From contig JAHRBS010000004.1 of assembly GCA_024305745.1 (NCBI GenBank), positions 5,208,001-5,272,000 on the forward strand: a stretch of DNA of 64,000 bases, read 5' to 3'. Every line of letters starts with the position of its first letter. Position 1 is the stretch's first letter. The position numbers and the translations under genes were made by a program. Source of the stretch: Polyporus tsugae (taxonomy: Eukaryota; Basidiomycota; Agaricomycetes; Polyporales; Polyporaceae). Shown one piece after another: positions 29,141-40,874 of this stretch. The notes beneath the pieces were generated by a model. It had not been told where the DNA came from and did not search any database. It saw only the letters and a program-made list of their open reading frames with translations.

Positions 29141-32100
29141 TGGTTGAAGTCCCTGTGCGCCTGCAGCATCCATGCGCCCAAGCGCGCCGCCTCGCGCACG
29201 TTCGCGTCGTCGTGAAAGTGGTCCGGGTCCCCAAGGGCGATGTTGTCGCGGATCGAGAGGGAGAAGTGGGTGTAGTCCTAGAAGAGCAGGGCGACGGCGG
29301 AGCGGAGGTCGGCGAGGCGCAGTGTGCGGACGTCGTGGCCGTCGAGGAGGATCTGACCCGCGGAGGGGTCGTATAGCCGCACGGCGAGCTTGAGGATCGT
29401 GGACTTGCCCGAGCCGTTCGCGCCGACGATGACGCAGAGCTGGCCGGGGGCGAGCGTGAAGGAGACGTTGTGGAGCGCGAGCGGGTCCGAGCCGGGGTAG
29501 CGGAAGGAGACGTTCCTGTGGGAAGGTGAGCGTGGCGATGGGTAATGCGATGAGAGGAGTATGTATGTACCTGAACTCGAGCGAGATGCCATGCCTGATC
29601 TTCTGTGCGTCCTCGGAGAAGGGGACTTTTCCATCTGTTATCCGGTTTGGGATGTTTGCCACCTCGTACAGCCTCCGGATTGTCGCCAGCTACTCAGTGA
29701 TTGAGCTCGTTTGATCGAAGAAGCGCCAGACGGTGAACGAGAAATGGGACGTTGTCTGTTGCAATAGGTTGAGGGAGGCGAGCGAGACAGGCATCGAGGC
29801 CGGATATTGGATCGCGCGAAGCGTGAACACGATCTGCGGTAGCTCGCGCAGGGGGTCTTGGAGTAGGCCAAAGAAGCTGAACTGTTGTCGGTTTCGCGAC
29901 GCGCGCCGAAGTTCATTGAAGTCGACCGCATTGTCTGGCCCGACACGTTCAGACACCTCCTTGAATTCTGGCGGAGAGTTAGCACCGCGCGCGGGAGGCG
30001 AAGAGGAGATCGTACCCTTCGTCATGAACTCGGCGAGGTTGCCCGTGATGAACTCCTTCCGGTGCTCCATATTGTTCACGATGTACTTCATCCCCATCAT
30101 CTGGATGTAATCCTTGTCCTTCGTCGTCGCCGCCCACACTGCCGCCCGGTCAGCACGGCGTTTACCCATCCGCGTCGAACGCCACTCGCCCTGCTCCGTC
30201 GCGAACGCGTTCCGCGTTACCCAATCGCTCATGCTTGTCGCGAAGCTCAGGATCGCCAGCAAGATCCCGTCCCTCTGCCCACCGAGCACGCTAGCCAGCA
30301 CGCTCATCTGCGACACGACCTGCACGAGCGTTGACACGATCCCCGCGCCCATCACGAGCGTGTCATACGCGATGCTCCCGGACGTCGACGACGCATCCTC
30401 GAGCTGCCGCTGCACGAGCGGGTCCTCGAACGTTGGCAGGTCGAGGCGCGCCCGGGCACGGAAGAGATGGAGGGAGTACTGCGCTTTCAGTCTACGCGCG
30501 AGGGGACCGCGCAGCTCGGAGAGGGCGTGGTTTAGGATACGCCGGGCGACGGAGCATGGGGCACGGTAAAAACGACGCAAGGTGACGCGACGCAGCGTTT
30601 GGCGCAGAGGGTGACACGAGTGACGCAAAGTACGGCGCGAGCGACGCAGACTATATCAGAGGCGACGCAGGCCGCCATGCTCGGATCGACCTAGGGCGAC
30701 GCAGAACGGCGTGGGCGTGGATCGGCACAGGCACTGGCCAGGGCCTCATGACGAGGAAAGCCACAGAAACGAGAGGCAGGGACCACAACGTTAACACGCA
30801 TGCTGCTGCTTGCTCAACTAATATGCGTGTCAATACATCGCGAGGGTGTATGTACAATGGGAAAAGCTGAAGCTAAAATTGGAGGCATGGAATTGAGATG
30901 CGCGAGAGCAGTTAGAACCGAGAGATATAAACCAGTTATGGCGCCAGAGGGTATCCGACTGGACCATAATTGATGTTGTCACTCCTAGCGTGCCCTGTCT
31001 GACAGTGCGCCTATGCCTACCCTTGTCTCTGCCGCATCGTGGCAGGCATCACAGGACACTCGGCGACATCGTCGAGGGTAGGGACTAAATGAATCAGCTG
31101 CCCAAAGGAACCAACAGCTGTCTGCAACACCAGTCATATGAATATAAGCACTGGCTTCAAGACCGCCAGAAGCGAGAATCCGGCTGGCTGCCACAAGGGA
31201 CGCGATGAGTGACGCAGACGCGACGAGTGTCGCAAGGGACGCAGGGTGTGACGCAGTGGGCGACGCAAGGGACGCAGCACACGACGCGAGCGACGCAATG
31301 AGCGACGCAAGTGACGCACAACGAGACGCGAGTGACGCGGAGCGCGCCGCAACGGACGCAGTGAGTGACGCGACGGACGCAGAGAGTGACGAGACAGATG
31401 CTGCAAGTGACGCGACGACCTTTGCGAGAGATGTATTGACAGCAGTGAGTGCCAGTGACACTTGTACATTGGAGGCCCCTCCTAGTACAGCACCTAATAG
31501 CAAAGTTGTGAGACTTACTACTGAGCATTGCCGTGTCGAAGAGTCGAGCCTAGTAGATCCCCGTGGTAGTTCGAGCAAGTGGCCGGGAGTGCCAACTCGG
31601 ATGTTATGCTCCCCAAGTTCTTCCCAGGGGATGGGTCTCCCTCGACCCCGGGAAGACAAAAATAGGGCTATGTCACTGGTTGAACTCATCGGCATGCAGC
31701 TTAGAAGGGGGGCGGAGCAGAGGAGTAGCCATCCGACTCGGAAACCATGCAAGTACCAATTCTCACGCTATAAGAGCTAAGCGCCAAAGTTGATCGCGCG
31801 CCACTACTACTTACCACTGCGTACTAGTACTACTTATGTCCGAATGGTACCTACACGACCTCTACCCCCATAGTTCTATGGAGATCCCCGGCAAAGCACT
31901 ACATTTCGGTAGACTCAACGTAAGTAGTGATGCAGATATGATTGACGCAGGCCGACGCAGAGAGACGCAGCGACCGACGCAGGCGGACGCGGACAGTGAC
32001 GCGAGTGACGCGAACACTGACGCAAATGCGTCACTCTGCGTCGCCTTGCGTCAAAATATCTTTGCCCCTGAGCATGCAACGCGGCCGACGCAGATGCGGA

Positions 32101-32977
32101 AGAGCGCGTCAGCGTCGACTGTCCGCGTTTCTATTGTTGTTTGTAGCTGGACGTGGAGGGAAAGTCAGTTCATTATGCTACGACGGACGAACACATAGAT
32201 AGGAAGAGCACATGGCAAGGGAGTGCATGAGCCGTCTGATGCGCACTGCGCTGTGGTTGAATGGGCAGTGTACCGTGATTTGCACATCCACCCCAAAGGA
32301 CACCAGATCCAGGTCGCGCGCACGTCAACGCGCTCGTGATACTGTGTTAGAGACTTTGCTTAGCTTCGTGCTGACGGAAGGGGGCGGAGACAAGTGCCGT
32401 AGCATCCGATCACGAAGAGGTTGGGCGTCGTGATCATGAGCGAAAGGATTCATAAGTGAGTGAAAGGGAAAGCCTCCACCCGCCTACGCAAAATCCACTA
32501 GACCCTTACGACATGTTCCAGCCTTTCTCATTTTCTTCCCATTTTCATTTCTGGGACGTGTCCTCAACCGGCTGGGTTGGAGACTAGTATACAGGGACAG
32601 CGAAGGGTTTCTCGGAGCACGGAACAGAGGGTGGAACAGTGATATATGCACGAGATGTTCAAGACGCGCACGATGTTGATCAACTGGCCCGAATACCTAT
32701 CCAAATGGCCCTCAGCACAATCCCTCCCTGCGCCGCAAGCCCCCTTCGGACCAAGACCCGAACACGCACCATAACGACGCTGCGGGCAAGAGCGCCTGCC
32801 CGCATTCGGCAAGGGCGTAGGCAGCCAGCAGGAGCCAGCAGCTCCGGATCGCGAGGACGTCGCGGACCATGCGCGCGAGGTAGGGGAGGCATTCGTATGC
32901 AGCGAACGCGCGGTCGGCGTAGGACGCGCCTGGGACATGTGCACGGGCGGGGTCAATCTCTTCGTAGAGGTCCCATA
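29141..32977 (-). pseudogene. ABC transporter relic (half-size type), split and truncated
   Basis: The minus strand starts near 32977 with DLYEEIDPARAHVPGASYADRAFAAYECLPYLARMVRDVL and a 69-bp intron leading into LWYSGQLINIV. An insert of about 2 kb follows. The protein resumes at about 30565 (SVARRILNHALSEL, then TFEDPLVQRQLEDASS) through several membrane helices. Then come the nucleotide-binding domain with Walker A GANGSGKST (about 29400-29426) and a Q-loop region read LLF-stop-DYTHF. Coding ends at about 29141, before the signature and Walker B motifs. Stops lie in the linker after SSITE (near 29690) and at the Q-loop, where the expected CAG is TAG. Introns near 29970-30017 and 29517-29572 keep their splice sites. 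It was probably an ABC exporter; its substrate is unknown. Confidence 0.82.
30560..32680. repeat. GACGCA-rich minisatellite block inserted in the ABC transporter relic
   Basis: Three clusters of the motif GTGACGCA and variants (GACGCGA, GACGCAG) lie at about 30565-30720, 31200-31430 and 31940-32110. They are separated by ordinary-looking sequence with no recognisable gene. Both edges fall inside the ABC coding sequence, so the whole block is an insertion. The frames across the clusters read as Asp/Ala/Ser or Ala/Ser/Val repeats on opposite strands and are not credible proteins. Terminal repeats and a target-site duplication were not found. Confidence 0.6.
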
Positions 32978-33333
32978 CTGCCGATCCTTGTATGTTTTAC
33001 GCGCGTGCGGTCTGCGGGATCGAATGTGCCTGGGCGGGCTGTGTGCGCACGGCGGGAGCTGTGGCCCAAGGTGTTTGGGTTCTCGTGTTCGCGTGTTCGG
33101 GTTGTAGTCAAGCAGGGTCCAAGGGGAGTCGGGGCAGCCAAAGCAGGTCGTAAGAGCAGAGAGGAATCAAAGCAGGAATCGCATAGACTAGATCGTCAAG
33201 AAGGGGGTATACGTATGAACGCAAGCAGGCAGTCGTGAACAGAACGCGGCGCGCACTCAACCAACGACCCTTGGCGCCAACTCAGCATACAATCGGGAAC
33301 AGCCGATGCCGGCTCGGAGTCTCTCGGGGCGCG

Positions 33334-34140
33334 TCACCAAGGGTGCCAGCCTCGAGCCATGCCAGCTACAGGGCGCGCGATCAGCTCTGATGTTGTGCTG
33401 TTCATGCTGGACAACAGATCACGGTGTAACATAACACCACATAGGTGAATGAAACTCACACTTAGCTTTGTGGCGGGCTCGTGTGCAAGGTTGCGGAAGA
33501 GTCCGTCGATACAGCTATCCATACGGCAGCGCTCCCACTCCGTGTCGTAGAAGCGGTCAAGGAGGTCTCGACCACGGATGAGGTCGGCAGTTCCGGGATT
33601 TTGGATGAAGTGAAAGCTTTCAACGGCGTTGAGATGGTCCAGGGTGTGTAGGAGAGGTATGACGAGGTTGTGGGAGCTTAGTTTGTAACGGCTGGCACCT
33701 CGGGCGTCCGGGTCCCAAGGAGAGTTGGAACAACCGGAGAAGTCCGCGAACTTGGAGAAGGACCAAGGGGCTGCATTGCCCATGTAATCGGCCTTGCGTC
33801 CAGCCCAGGCGAGTTGGAGGGACGCCCAGAGACGGTAAAACGGAGGGAGCAAAGCAGACATCGCGACGAGGGGACGATGGCGGGTGACAAGGAGGATGTG
33901 AATGGAACAGCAGCGAGGTTGAATATAGCGACGACGGCCGATCGGGCAAGTGAGGTTGTCCAGGGGTACTCGCAATGGCACAGGATTTAGGAAGTGATGG
34001 AAGGATTGCGAACGTATGGACCGATCGCGCCTAATGTCACCATCACCAAGGGGATACATGGGGAGATCAATAGGTACCTTGACCGTGACGGCGCGATGAG
34101 GGCAGTCTTGGAACCGATGGCGCATTGTGAAAGGGGTCAT
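33334..34140 (-). CDS. Hypothetical protein, possibly a gene fragment
   Basis: Up to 268 codons on the minus strand. The more protein-like part begins near MSALLPPFYRLWASLQLAW and includes FADFSGCSNSPWDPDARG and LLDRFYDTEWERCRMDSCIDGLF. I recognise no domain. Splice-like sites near 33470 and upstream of 33880 suggest it is one or two exons of a larger gene. It lies in the same orientation as the broken gene at 34512-36867 and the minus-strand genes at 49-51 kb. Confidence 0.35.
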   Translation of the reverse strand: MTPFTMRHRFQDCPHRAVTVKVPIDLPMYPLGDGDIRRDRSIRSQSFHHFLNPVPLRVPLDNLTCPIGRRRYIQPRCCSIHILLVTRHRPLVAMSALLPPFYRLWASLQLAWAGRKADYMGNAAPWSFSKFADFSGCSNSPWDPDARGASRYKLSSHNLVIPLLHTLDHLNAVESFHFIQNPGTADLIRGRDLLDRFYDTEWERCRMDSCIDGLFRNLAHEPATKLSVSFIHLCGVMLHRDLLSSMNSTTSELIARPVAGMARGWHPW

Positions 34141-34511
34141 GAGGGCAACGACTGTGGAACTCTGAACTTGGGGAACTGTGCGTGGACAGGGGATGTGGTA
34201 GAACGACGATGCCGTCGCAAACGGAATGATGGCTCCTGTTAGCCCCAGAGAAACAGCCTGCTCAGGAATGGGGCCATATCACCGCAAAGATACGTTGATA
34301 TGAACAGGGCGAGGATAAAATTGTTGACGTGGAACTTAGTATAGCTAGTGAAGGCAGGTACTGGACTACCGGCCGGAGAGGGGTGCGGAAAGCTAAGGGG
34401 TGATAAGGCTATGGCAAAGACGGGTCCGAAAGCACCCGGAGTACATATTTGGAGTGACGGGCTAACTGGAATATTTTCAACACGGTGCGGGGGGATGAAC
34501 GCTCGATGTGG

Positions 34512-36867
34512 AGATAGACATACCGGCTAAAGAATATCTGCTTCCAAGGTCTCGGGGACGTCGTGACCCAAGTCCTCGACGACATATGCCGCTAGAGCAT
34601 CCGGTGCATGGTCCTGTGCCGTGAAGAACGCCTCGACTTCATCTGGATGCATCAGTAATTCATCAAAAGTCTGACAGGGTCTGAGACGGTCTGATTCAGA
34701 CGATTCAGACACTTTCAGACCCTGTCAGACATCTTTCAGACCTGTCAGACATCTTTCAGACCTGTCAGACCGTCAGAGATCAGACATGCAAAACCACCTG
34801 TCAGACATTTTCGAAAACCACACTTACACGGGGGAAGCGCTATGTTAGGGTCACTTTAAGGATTTTGCTCTTGGGAATTTCGCTAAGGGAATCTTAAGTG
34901 AATTGCGTTTGAGGGCCCTTGAAACTGACCTAAGAGCGATATTTCTCAAGTTGATCTTATGATGCATCTCCGATAACCGAGGTCTCACGCTCCGAGAAAT
35001 CAGTCAGATGGACCAATTTGGGACATTTACTACCAGCCAGATCACTCGCATTCACGCCGCTCATAGGTGGAAAATAGAAATATATTATCGCTACGACTAC
35101 AGCAACAGCAACTACAAACAAACTACAGACAAAACTGCTGAGCATACCATACCCCAGGACCTATGGGCACGGGCTCAGATCCAGCGCCAGAACCACGTTG
35201 GTGGCAGGGACCGCGTGCCTACCCAATGGACCAGCCGCGATGGAAGAAGTGTTGCGAGCCAAGGTGCGTGCTTTGCGCAGAACCACGCCGCGAGGTCAGA
35301 CACATCGGGGGGCCGTCACGGTGCTGTCGACGGGACTGTTCTTGGAACGTCCTTCCGGAACGCGGGGAGGCAACAAGTGCACTGTTGGAAGATTATCAGC
35401 GGCATAGCAATTGCAGTATTCAAATACTATCAATGCAAGTAAAAAACACTTACAATTGTCAGGCAATGGCGAACGTCCCCGCGGCGTCGAACTGGTGCCA
35501 CGTCAGCACCACTTGAAGACATGAAGATCACCTGTGAAGCACCCACCAAGTTAGCTTGGAACGCCATGATGTATGCTGTAAAAAAAAAAAAAGGCAACCG
35601 GTTGCCAATGTCGACCGTCCGCAAAGGGCTGAACGGAAGGGGAGCATCCACTGGTGGGCAGACGATGGTGGGGGAACAAGGAAGAGAACGACAAGTCCAG
35701 CATGGCCGCTCTTGGTCGGAATTCGAACCGTGTGAACTCGGAAATTCTCGCTTCCGGAGCCACCATCAGTCCAGTCTTCCGACCGCCCGGCTGGTCTTTT
35801 GGCTGGGCCCGGGTTTTAAGGTCGACTTGAAGTCCATCGGCGCCGGATTGATAGCATCTCGGTTGTTGGTAAGCGGACGTTGGAATGCGCGCTCCCTGTC
35901 ATCAGAATTTCTGATAATTGAATTTTACGAGAGTTACAGGATTTTCGCTCTTAAGGGCCCTCGTCTTCCCATCAAACTTGAAACTCACTCAGATTGGCTT
36001 TTGGCCGTGTACCGTCCAGCAGCAGGTCCGAAACATACCCAGATGGCTCTGACCCTGTCTTCAACACCCCTCCGAGACCCTCCGATCACAAATCTGGTGC
36101 ACAGCCGCCGCCATCGTCAGCAACGGCGGCGGCCATCGTGGAGGGCCCCACAAAGGCTCGGGCATCGCGCCGGCTGTGCGTGGCTCTCGCGCGCTCTCAG
36201 GCCCTTCCGGGGGTGCAACACGACCTCCCGCACATTGAATTTCCCCGCCGCGGAGGGTGTGCTGCTCACGGCAGGTCGAGATAAGTTTTCGAGCCCTTAA
36301 GCGCCTGGGTGCCAGACATTTCAGACATTCAGAGTTTCGATGAATTACTGATGTGCTCCAACTCCCGGCGGTAGATTGTTTCACTGTGGGCGTCCAACGA
36401 TTCCCGGAAGGCTTCGTCATGTGGATGAAGGCAGGGCTGGAACTCCTCTTCCCATTGCAACTCCTTATGGTCAGGGTGGGGAGGAGTATCAGCCGGAGGG
36501 GACGGGAATGGATCTTCGGGGGGCGGAGATGGGGGTTTGGGAGAGGCCGCGCGCGGCTGCCACAGGTCGCGGAAACAGAGAGGGGGGAGTGTGGCAAGGG
36601 GGACAAACCGTTCGTGTTGATCGTGATGATGTGCGATGAGGGAGTGGCGGAATACGAAGGAGTAGCCGGGGCAGGTTCATGAGGCGGGTGCGATGTGGCG
36701 GGGGGCGAGGTATCCATATCTGAAAGGGAACATATGAGCTGATAGAAAGACAGGGGGCGAAGATAAGCGTACCATGCATGCCGGGATTGTCTAATCTTTG
36801 AAACTAAGCCTTGGTGCAAAAACCGAGAGGGGAGCGGATAACTCAGCGGACGTGAGATGCGCGACAA
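34512..36867 (-). pseudogene. Hypothetical gene interrupted by a TIR element
   Basis: On the minus strand a Pro/Ser-rich N-terminal part starting near 36717 (MDTSPPATSHPP) leads to an acidic block, ELQWEEEFQPCLHPHDEAF, and then YRRELEHI just outside the right end of a 1.7-kb TIR element. On the far side the frame continues as MHPDEVEAFFTAQDHAPDALAAYVVEDLGHD and stops near 34527. The two parts may be one disrupted protein. No domain is recognised, and a frame change within the first part means the model is rough. Confidence 0.35.
34651..36352. mobile_element. 1.7-kb TIR element with CAGAC-rich subterminal repeats
   Basis: The ends are perfect 14-bp inverted repeats, ATCAGTAATTCATC at 34651-34664 and its complement at 36339-36352, with further pairing inward. 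Inside the left end, TTTCAGACCTGTCAGACATC-like units recur from 34673 to 34800 (two near-exact 20-bp copies at about 34721-34762). The right end has a shorter set of CAGACATT words. The interior has a small Cys-rich frame (35163-35516, with KCCEPRCVLC and RCCRRDCSW) and a run of 14 A near 35580, but no recognisable transposase. Target-site duplication is not clear. Confidence 0.6.
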
Positions 36868-37202
36868 GGGAGATAGACGAAGCCACGGGGGTGCACGACG
36901 ATAATGGGCGGACGATGAGGAACATAGGGGGCCAAGGGGCTTGCAGGTCCGGCCGCATGTGGGATCGGGTGGCTGACTGGTGCCGGGTTACAGGAAGCTA
37001 TCGAGATCGATACAGGTAGCGAGACGCATTGCGTGGACATCTAAGTGAAACCGTTCATGATACGAAGCCGGGTTATTGGGTCGGCATTCCGGGCCTGGCG
37101 GCTCGCTCCTGGCTGGACAAAGTTCGGGTGCGGTCACGATACTAAGCGTCGACTGGCGAGCAGAGCAGGGTGCTAGATAGCGGCGATTAACTAAGTAACT
37201 TA

Positions 37203-37646
37203 GGGCCCGTTCGGCGCGGGTCTATTACGCGTAATAGACCCCATTAGATTAACTCTCCATTAACTAAAATTAGGCGCCTTGTAATCCAACCCGTGGGAAG
37301 TCGTTTTGCTCCGGGCGCTCGTTCACCATCTGTCGTGAATCCACCTCCCTCTGCTGGTCTCTCTCCACCACCAAAACTTATCCGTAGGGCCAGAAAACTA
37401 GAACTATTATTTGATATGTCTGTGGAGACCATTATATAAATTTTCGCAGAAAATCTCGTTGGGGAAGGGATGATATAGAGCTCCAAGTTGACTGGCAACA
37501 GATGGGCGGGGTCGATTGCCAGTGGCTTAATGGAGACGTTAATGGAAGCGGCGCCGAACACAAGGTCTGTTAAGTCGGCGTCGGGTTGATCTTATTGTAA
37601 TCTAATGGAGTCTATTACGCGTAATAGACCCGCGCCGAACGGGCCC
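37203..37646. mobile_element. Harbinger-like MITE with TTA target-site duplication
   Basis: 444 bp. The ends GGGCCCGTTCGGCGCGGGTC and the exact complement extend as inverted repeats for about 48 bp with few mismatches. TTA flanks both sides (37200-37202 and 37647-37649), as in the PIF/Harbinger superfamily. Each terminal repeat itself contains the 20-bp palindrome GTCTATTACGCGTAATAGAC (about 37220-37239 and 37610-37629). No coding sequence. Confidence 0.9.
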
Positions 37647-38042
37647 TTATAAATGCACGACCGTTGAGATAACCCATGAGACCTACCCACGATACCAAGG
37701 GGGCCATTCCGGTGAAGCCCAAGTGAATGAATGGAGATGGGTCGGGCCCGAGTTTGGAAGGCGTGAAGGACTGACCGTGTGAGGGCGTGGAATCGGAGTA
37801 ATGGGCGATGTACTTAGCAAGACAGTGATACTTGTTCCTGGGTGCTAACGACGCTGAGAGGGGGCGGTAATCACTGTAACATTTGAATGGAGATCCGATA
37901 AAGGAACAGAACCGATGGAGTTAAAGTAAGTGCAGCGTACGACGAGATCGGGAGGACAGGAGGAGGCCCCTTATACTGTGAGTAAGAGGGGTGGAGCTGA
38001 AAGAGAAATCAACTTTGGCATAAGCACCTGGAATATTGTGCA

Positions 38043-40425
38043 ATGCCGCGAATGGGACAAGTAAGTACTGCGAGGAGGACTTCAACGCGAACAGCATCCA
38101 CGCAATCGTGGGCGCTTAATCTCGCGTCGCGTACTCCCATGTCCACCCCTCGGCGCGAGCCAGCAACGTCCCTGGCACGGGATCTACCGTCTACGCTTGC
38201 CTACATCTACGCTACGTGCCCACCTAGGGTGGATACTGCGACATCCAAATCCCTGTTCGACGACTTCCTGGCCAGCTCGAGGAGGTACCCAGATACAGAC
38301 CCCCCGGACAAATATTTGGAGAGTTTCGTGGACTTTCTAAAGGGGCGTATTGAAGGATCGTTAGATGACCTGCAGGCTTTCATTCGGGAGTACTCAACGG
38401 AGACGCGTGGCAGATGGCGGACCCACTGCATCCAAAAGGTCGAGGACGCCATGAAGGTCTTAGAGGCGATGGACCGCGGAGAGGAAGGCGACTCTATCGT
38501 GATCTATCCCCAGGAGGACATCGGGACCAAGAAGGTGAAGATAGTGCCGTCCACAAGGAAGCAAGCGGTAGACGTTACTAAGCGGGCCTTGTCTTGCGCG
38601 AACGAGGCGGACGAGAGGGGTACGTCTGGGAATTGATTTTCTATCAAGAAGTGCCGTAACTGACTGATAGCGATGTGCTGGCAGTGAAATTTGTCAAAAC
38701 CCATGGCGCGTACAGCTTACGCCTGGTGAACGTGTCTGTCGGTGTATCCGTTCAGGGCGCTGAGGTTCACTGCGCAGCTGGTACCTTGGTGAGTGATCGG
38801 CTAGTAAGGGAAAGCTTTGGGTAGGATCCATTTGCTTACCCTGTTACAGTACGCCCGTCATGCGCCACCCAACGCCCGCTTGACGGAATCCAACCGGGGT
38901 GTTACCAGTGCTCCCGGTGGGCGTCGCAAACGGGAGAACAGAATGTACGTCTTGGTACCGGCGCGCGTCAAAGCAAAGGCGGCGGGGACGTCATCCCGGA
39001 ACGCGATTACCAACGGGAGCGGGCTCGTCCAACAGGGAGAGGCGGTGGTGGCGGTGGTGGCGGTGGATGACGAGATCGACGAGTTGGCCGACGACGATGG
39101 CGAGAATGGCGTGACGGGGTCTAGCAGCGCAGGGAAACCTCTAATCTGGAGGTGGGACTCGAGGGAGGTGAGTGATGGTATAAGTTTCGGATCTGGAGCT
39201 TATGAATTAAATGCTGACGGAACTCTAGTGCGACAACTGCCTGAATCCGGGGGACGGCGTTCAGTGCACGCCTGCCCCTGGATGTGCGGGGGTCTGCATA
39301 ATCTGCCAGAAGGCGCGTCAACGGTGCACTCATTTCGGTAGAGACAGTCAAGGCGAGATCAAGGCGAGATACCTCCCGGTCGCGATCGCGACCGAGAATG
39401 GGCAGCACGCGATACGAAAGGACGTCCCTGCACGCTATCGGGTCTGGGTGGAGGCCCTGTGCTACACGTTGGAGACGGATCCGACCGCGCCACAAGGACA
39501 ACTGCTTGACGCGCAGGCCTTGAGGGCCAAGTTGAGCGCGGCCTCTTCGAAGTTCGAACTCGCAGAAGAGGGCCGAACTCCGTACAGGAATGCTACCTCT
39601 CGCCTACCTCGGCTTACTCGCACCAAGTCGAAAGCGGTGGAAGATATGGCGCTCGTGACAGCGCATGGACCGAAGAATACCCAGGACTGGAGCACGGGAG
39701 AGAGACATGGGGGGGATACGTCGACCGAATCAGGGGGAGGACCAGCACAGAAGAATCCGCGTCCGACAGACGGCGAAATACCGCGCGCTATGGACAACCC
39801 AGAGTCGGTCGCGCCCAGATCCAGATCGACATCACAAGGGCCTCGTAGGGAAGCGGGATTGGCACCGCGAACGATGCCGCTGTTCCTGCCCACCCCCACC
39901 GAAGACAGAAGCTCGGTCGCTGAGAGGACCAACCCTACCCGTGCCGCGTCCACAAGGCCCCGGTCTGACCGAGCGCAGACGTCAGGGAGTGGCTTCTTTC
40001 ACATCGACCCGGAAGGGCCATTCGGATCTTTGCTAGTAGATGAAGGAGAGGCCGATGCAGGCCAGTCGCGCCCAGAGGTCACCGGCACTGGCGGAGCGCC
40101 TTCAAACCCTGAAGGGAGAGAAGGGAGGGGAGGCGGGACAGCCCAGAAGGAGTGGGATGGTGGAGTGGGCGATGTCCAACAAGCTGCCAGGATCATGGCT
40201 GCTCAGATAGAGTACGATGTGGCAGCACGTCGAGCCCAAGATATGCGGAGGTCGCTCGAGGTCGGGGAAGGGCAGCGTTCAACGATCGGGGGGTCCGAGT
40301 CTCACTGGCGAGGACTGGGTCCAGCTGTCAAGCAGGCCCAGCTCTGGCTCGTAGAGAGCCAAATGGGTTACCTGGAGGCGACAGAAGGGTTGACGATGTC
40401 GCGGTTGCCAACCCGGGAGGAGTGA
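38043..40425 (+). CDS. Orphan family gene A: N-terminal shared domain, Cys-rich cluster, C-terminal coiled coil
   Basis: The four-exon model is 38043-38623, 38671-38788, 38850-39167 and 39229-40425. All introns are GT-AG and frame-keeping, giving 737 residues. Residues about 55-160 carry a block shared with the genes at 42.9 and 47.5 kb (RRYPDTDPPDKYLESFVDFL then DDLQAFIREYSTETRGR). An acidic linker precedes a probable zinc cluster at residue 340 onward with spacing C-x2-C-x8-C-x5-C-x3-C-x2-C-x6-C-x-H. A long Arg/Pro/Ser-rich region and a C-terminal helix (IEYDVAARRAQDMRRSLEV) follow. No known family is recognised. The cluster resembles DNA- or protein-binding Cys motifs common in mushroom proteins (inference). 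The intact frame suggests a working gene. Confidence 0.62.
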
Positions 40426-40874
40426 GTACTTGGACTGGGACCCTGGGGAGGACTGTATTTAGAGCAGGACGTGCGGCGTAGGAGTGCTGGTCTGGCAGGA
40501 ACTTGAGTTTCGATGTAGCACGCTGCGTGTATGTGAACGCGTTGTCGCATTGAACAACGCAGGAGGAGCTAAATACCAAGTTAGTCAGAGTGGCGAGGAC
40601 GACGTTGGCGTACGAAAGTTTATACGACGAGGGGGAGTGTTATGGGAGAGTATCACAGAAATTTACGGGGAGTATGTGAGACGTCTCATGTCCTAAGACT
40701 TCAAGGCGAGGGATCGCCAAGACGCCATAGTAATCCTCAGGATGGTCGATCGAAAATGAACATGGAAGATCCGCGGACAGTTGTGCGTACGATGGCGCAG
40801 TCACACTCAGGTTGGATGGCACGACGCGAGGCTGTGGGTGGATAGGTACGGCGCGATGCAGCTCAAGGGGAATT

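Noticed and set aside
31205..31780. A 191-codon Asp/Ala/Ser-rich frame and its antisense counterpart
   Set aside because: Both are translations of GACGCA minisatellite repeats; there are no splice sites, promoter or conserved motif.
34673..34800. Regular CAGAC-containing repeats considered as a CRISPR-like array
   Set aside because: There are no unique equal-length spacers, the genome is eukaryotic, and the units fit subterminal repeats of the surrounding TIR element.
35690..35770. tRNA-like GGTTCGAATTCC on the minus strand and a GTCGAATCCC word near 14988
   Set aside because: No cloverleaf stems can be formed around either word by eye, so no tRNA is called.
37244..37561. A 105-codon frame within the Harbinger-like MITE
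   Set aside because: It uses the terminal repeat as coding sequence and has no transposase features; MITEs of this size are non-coding.
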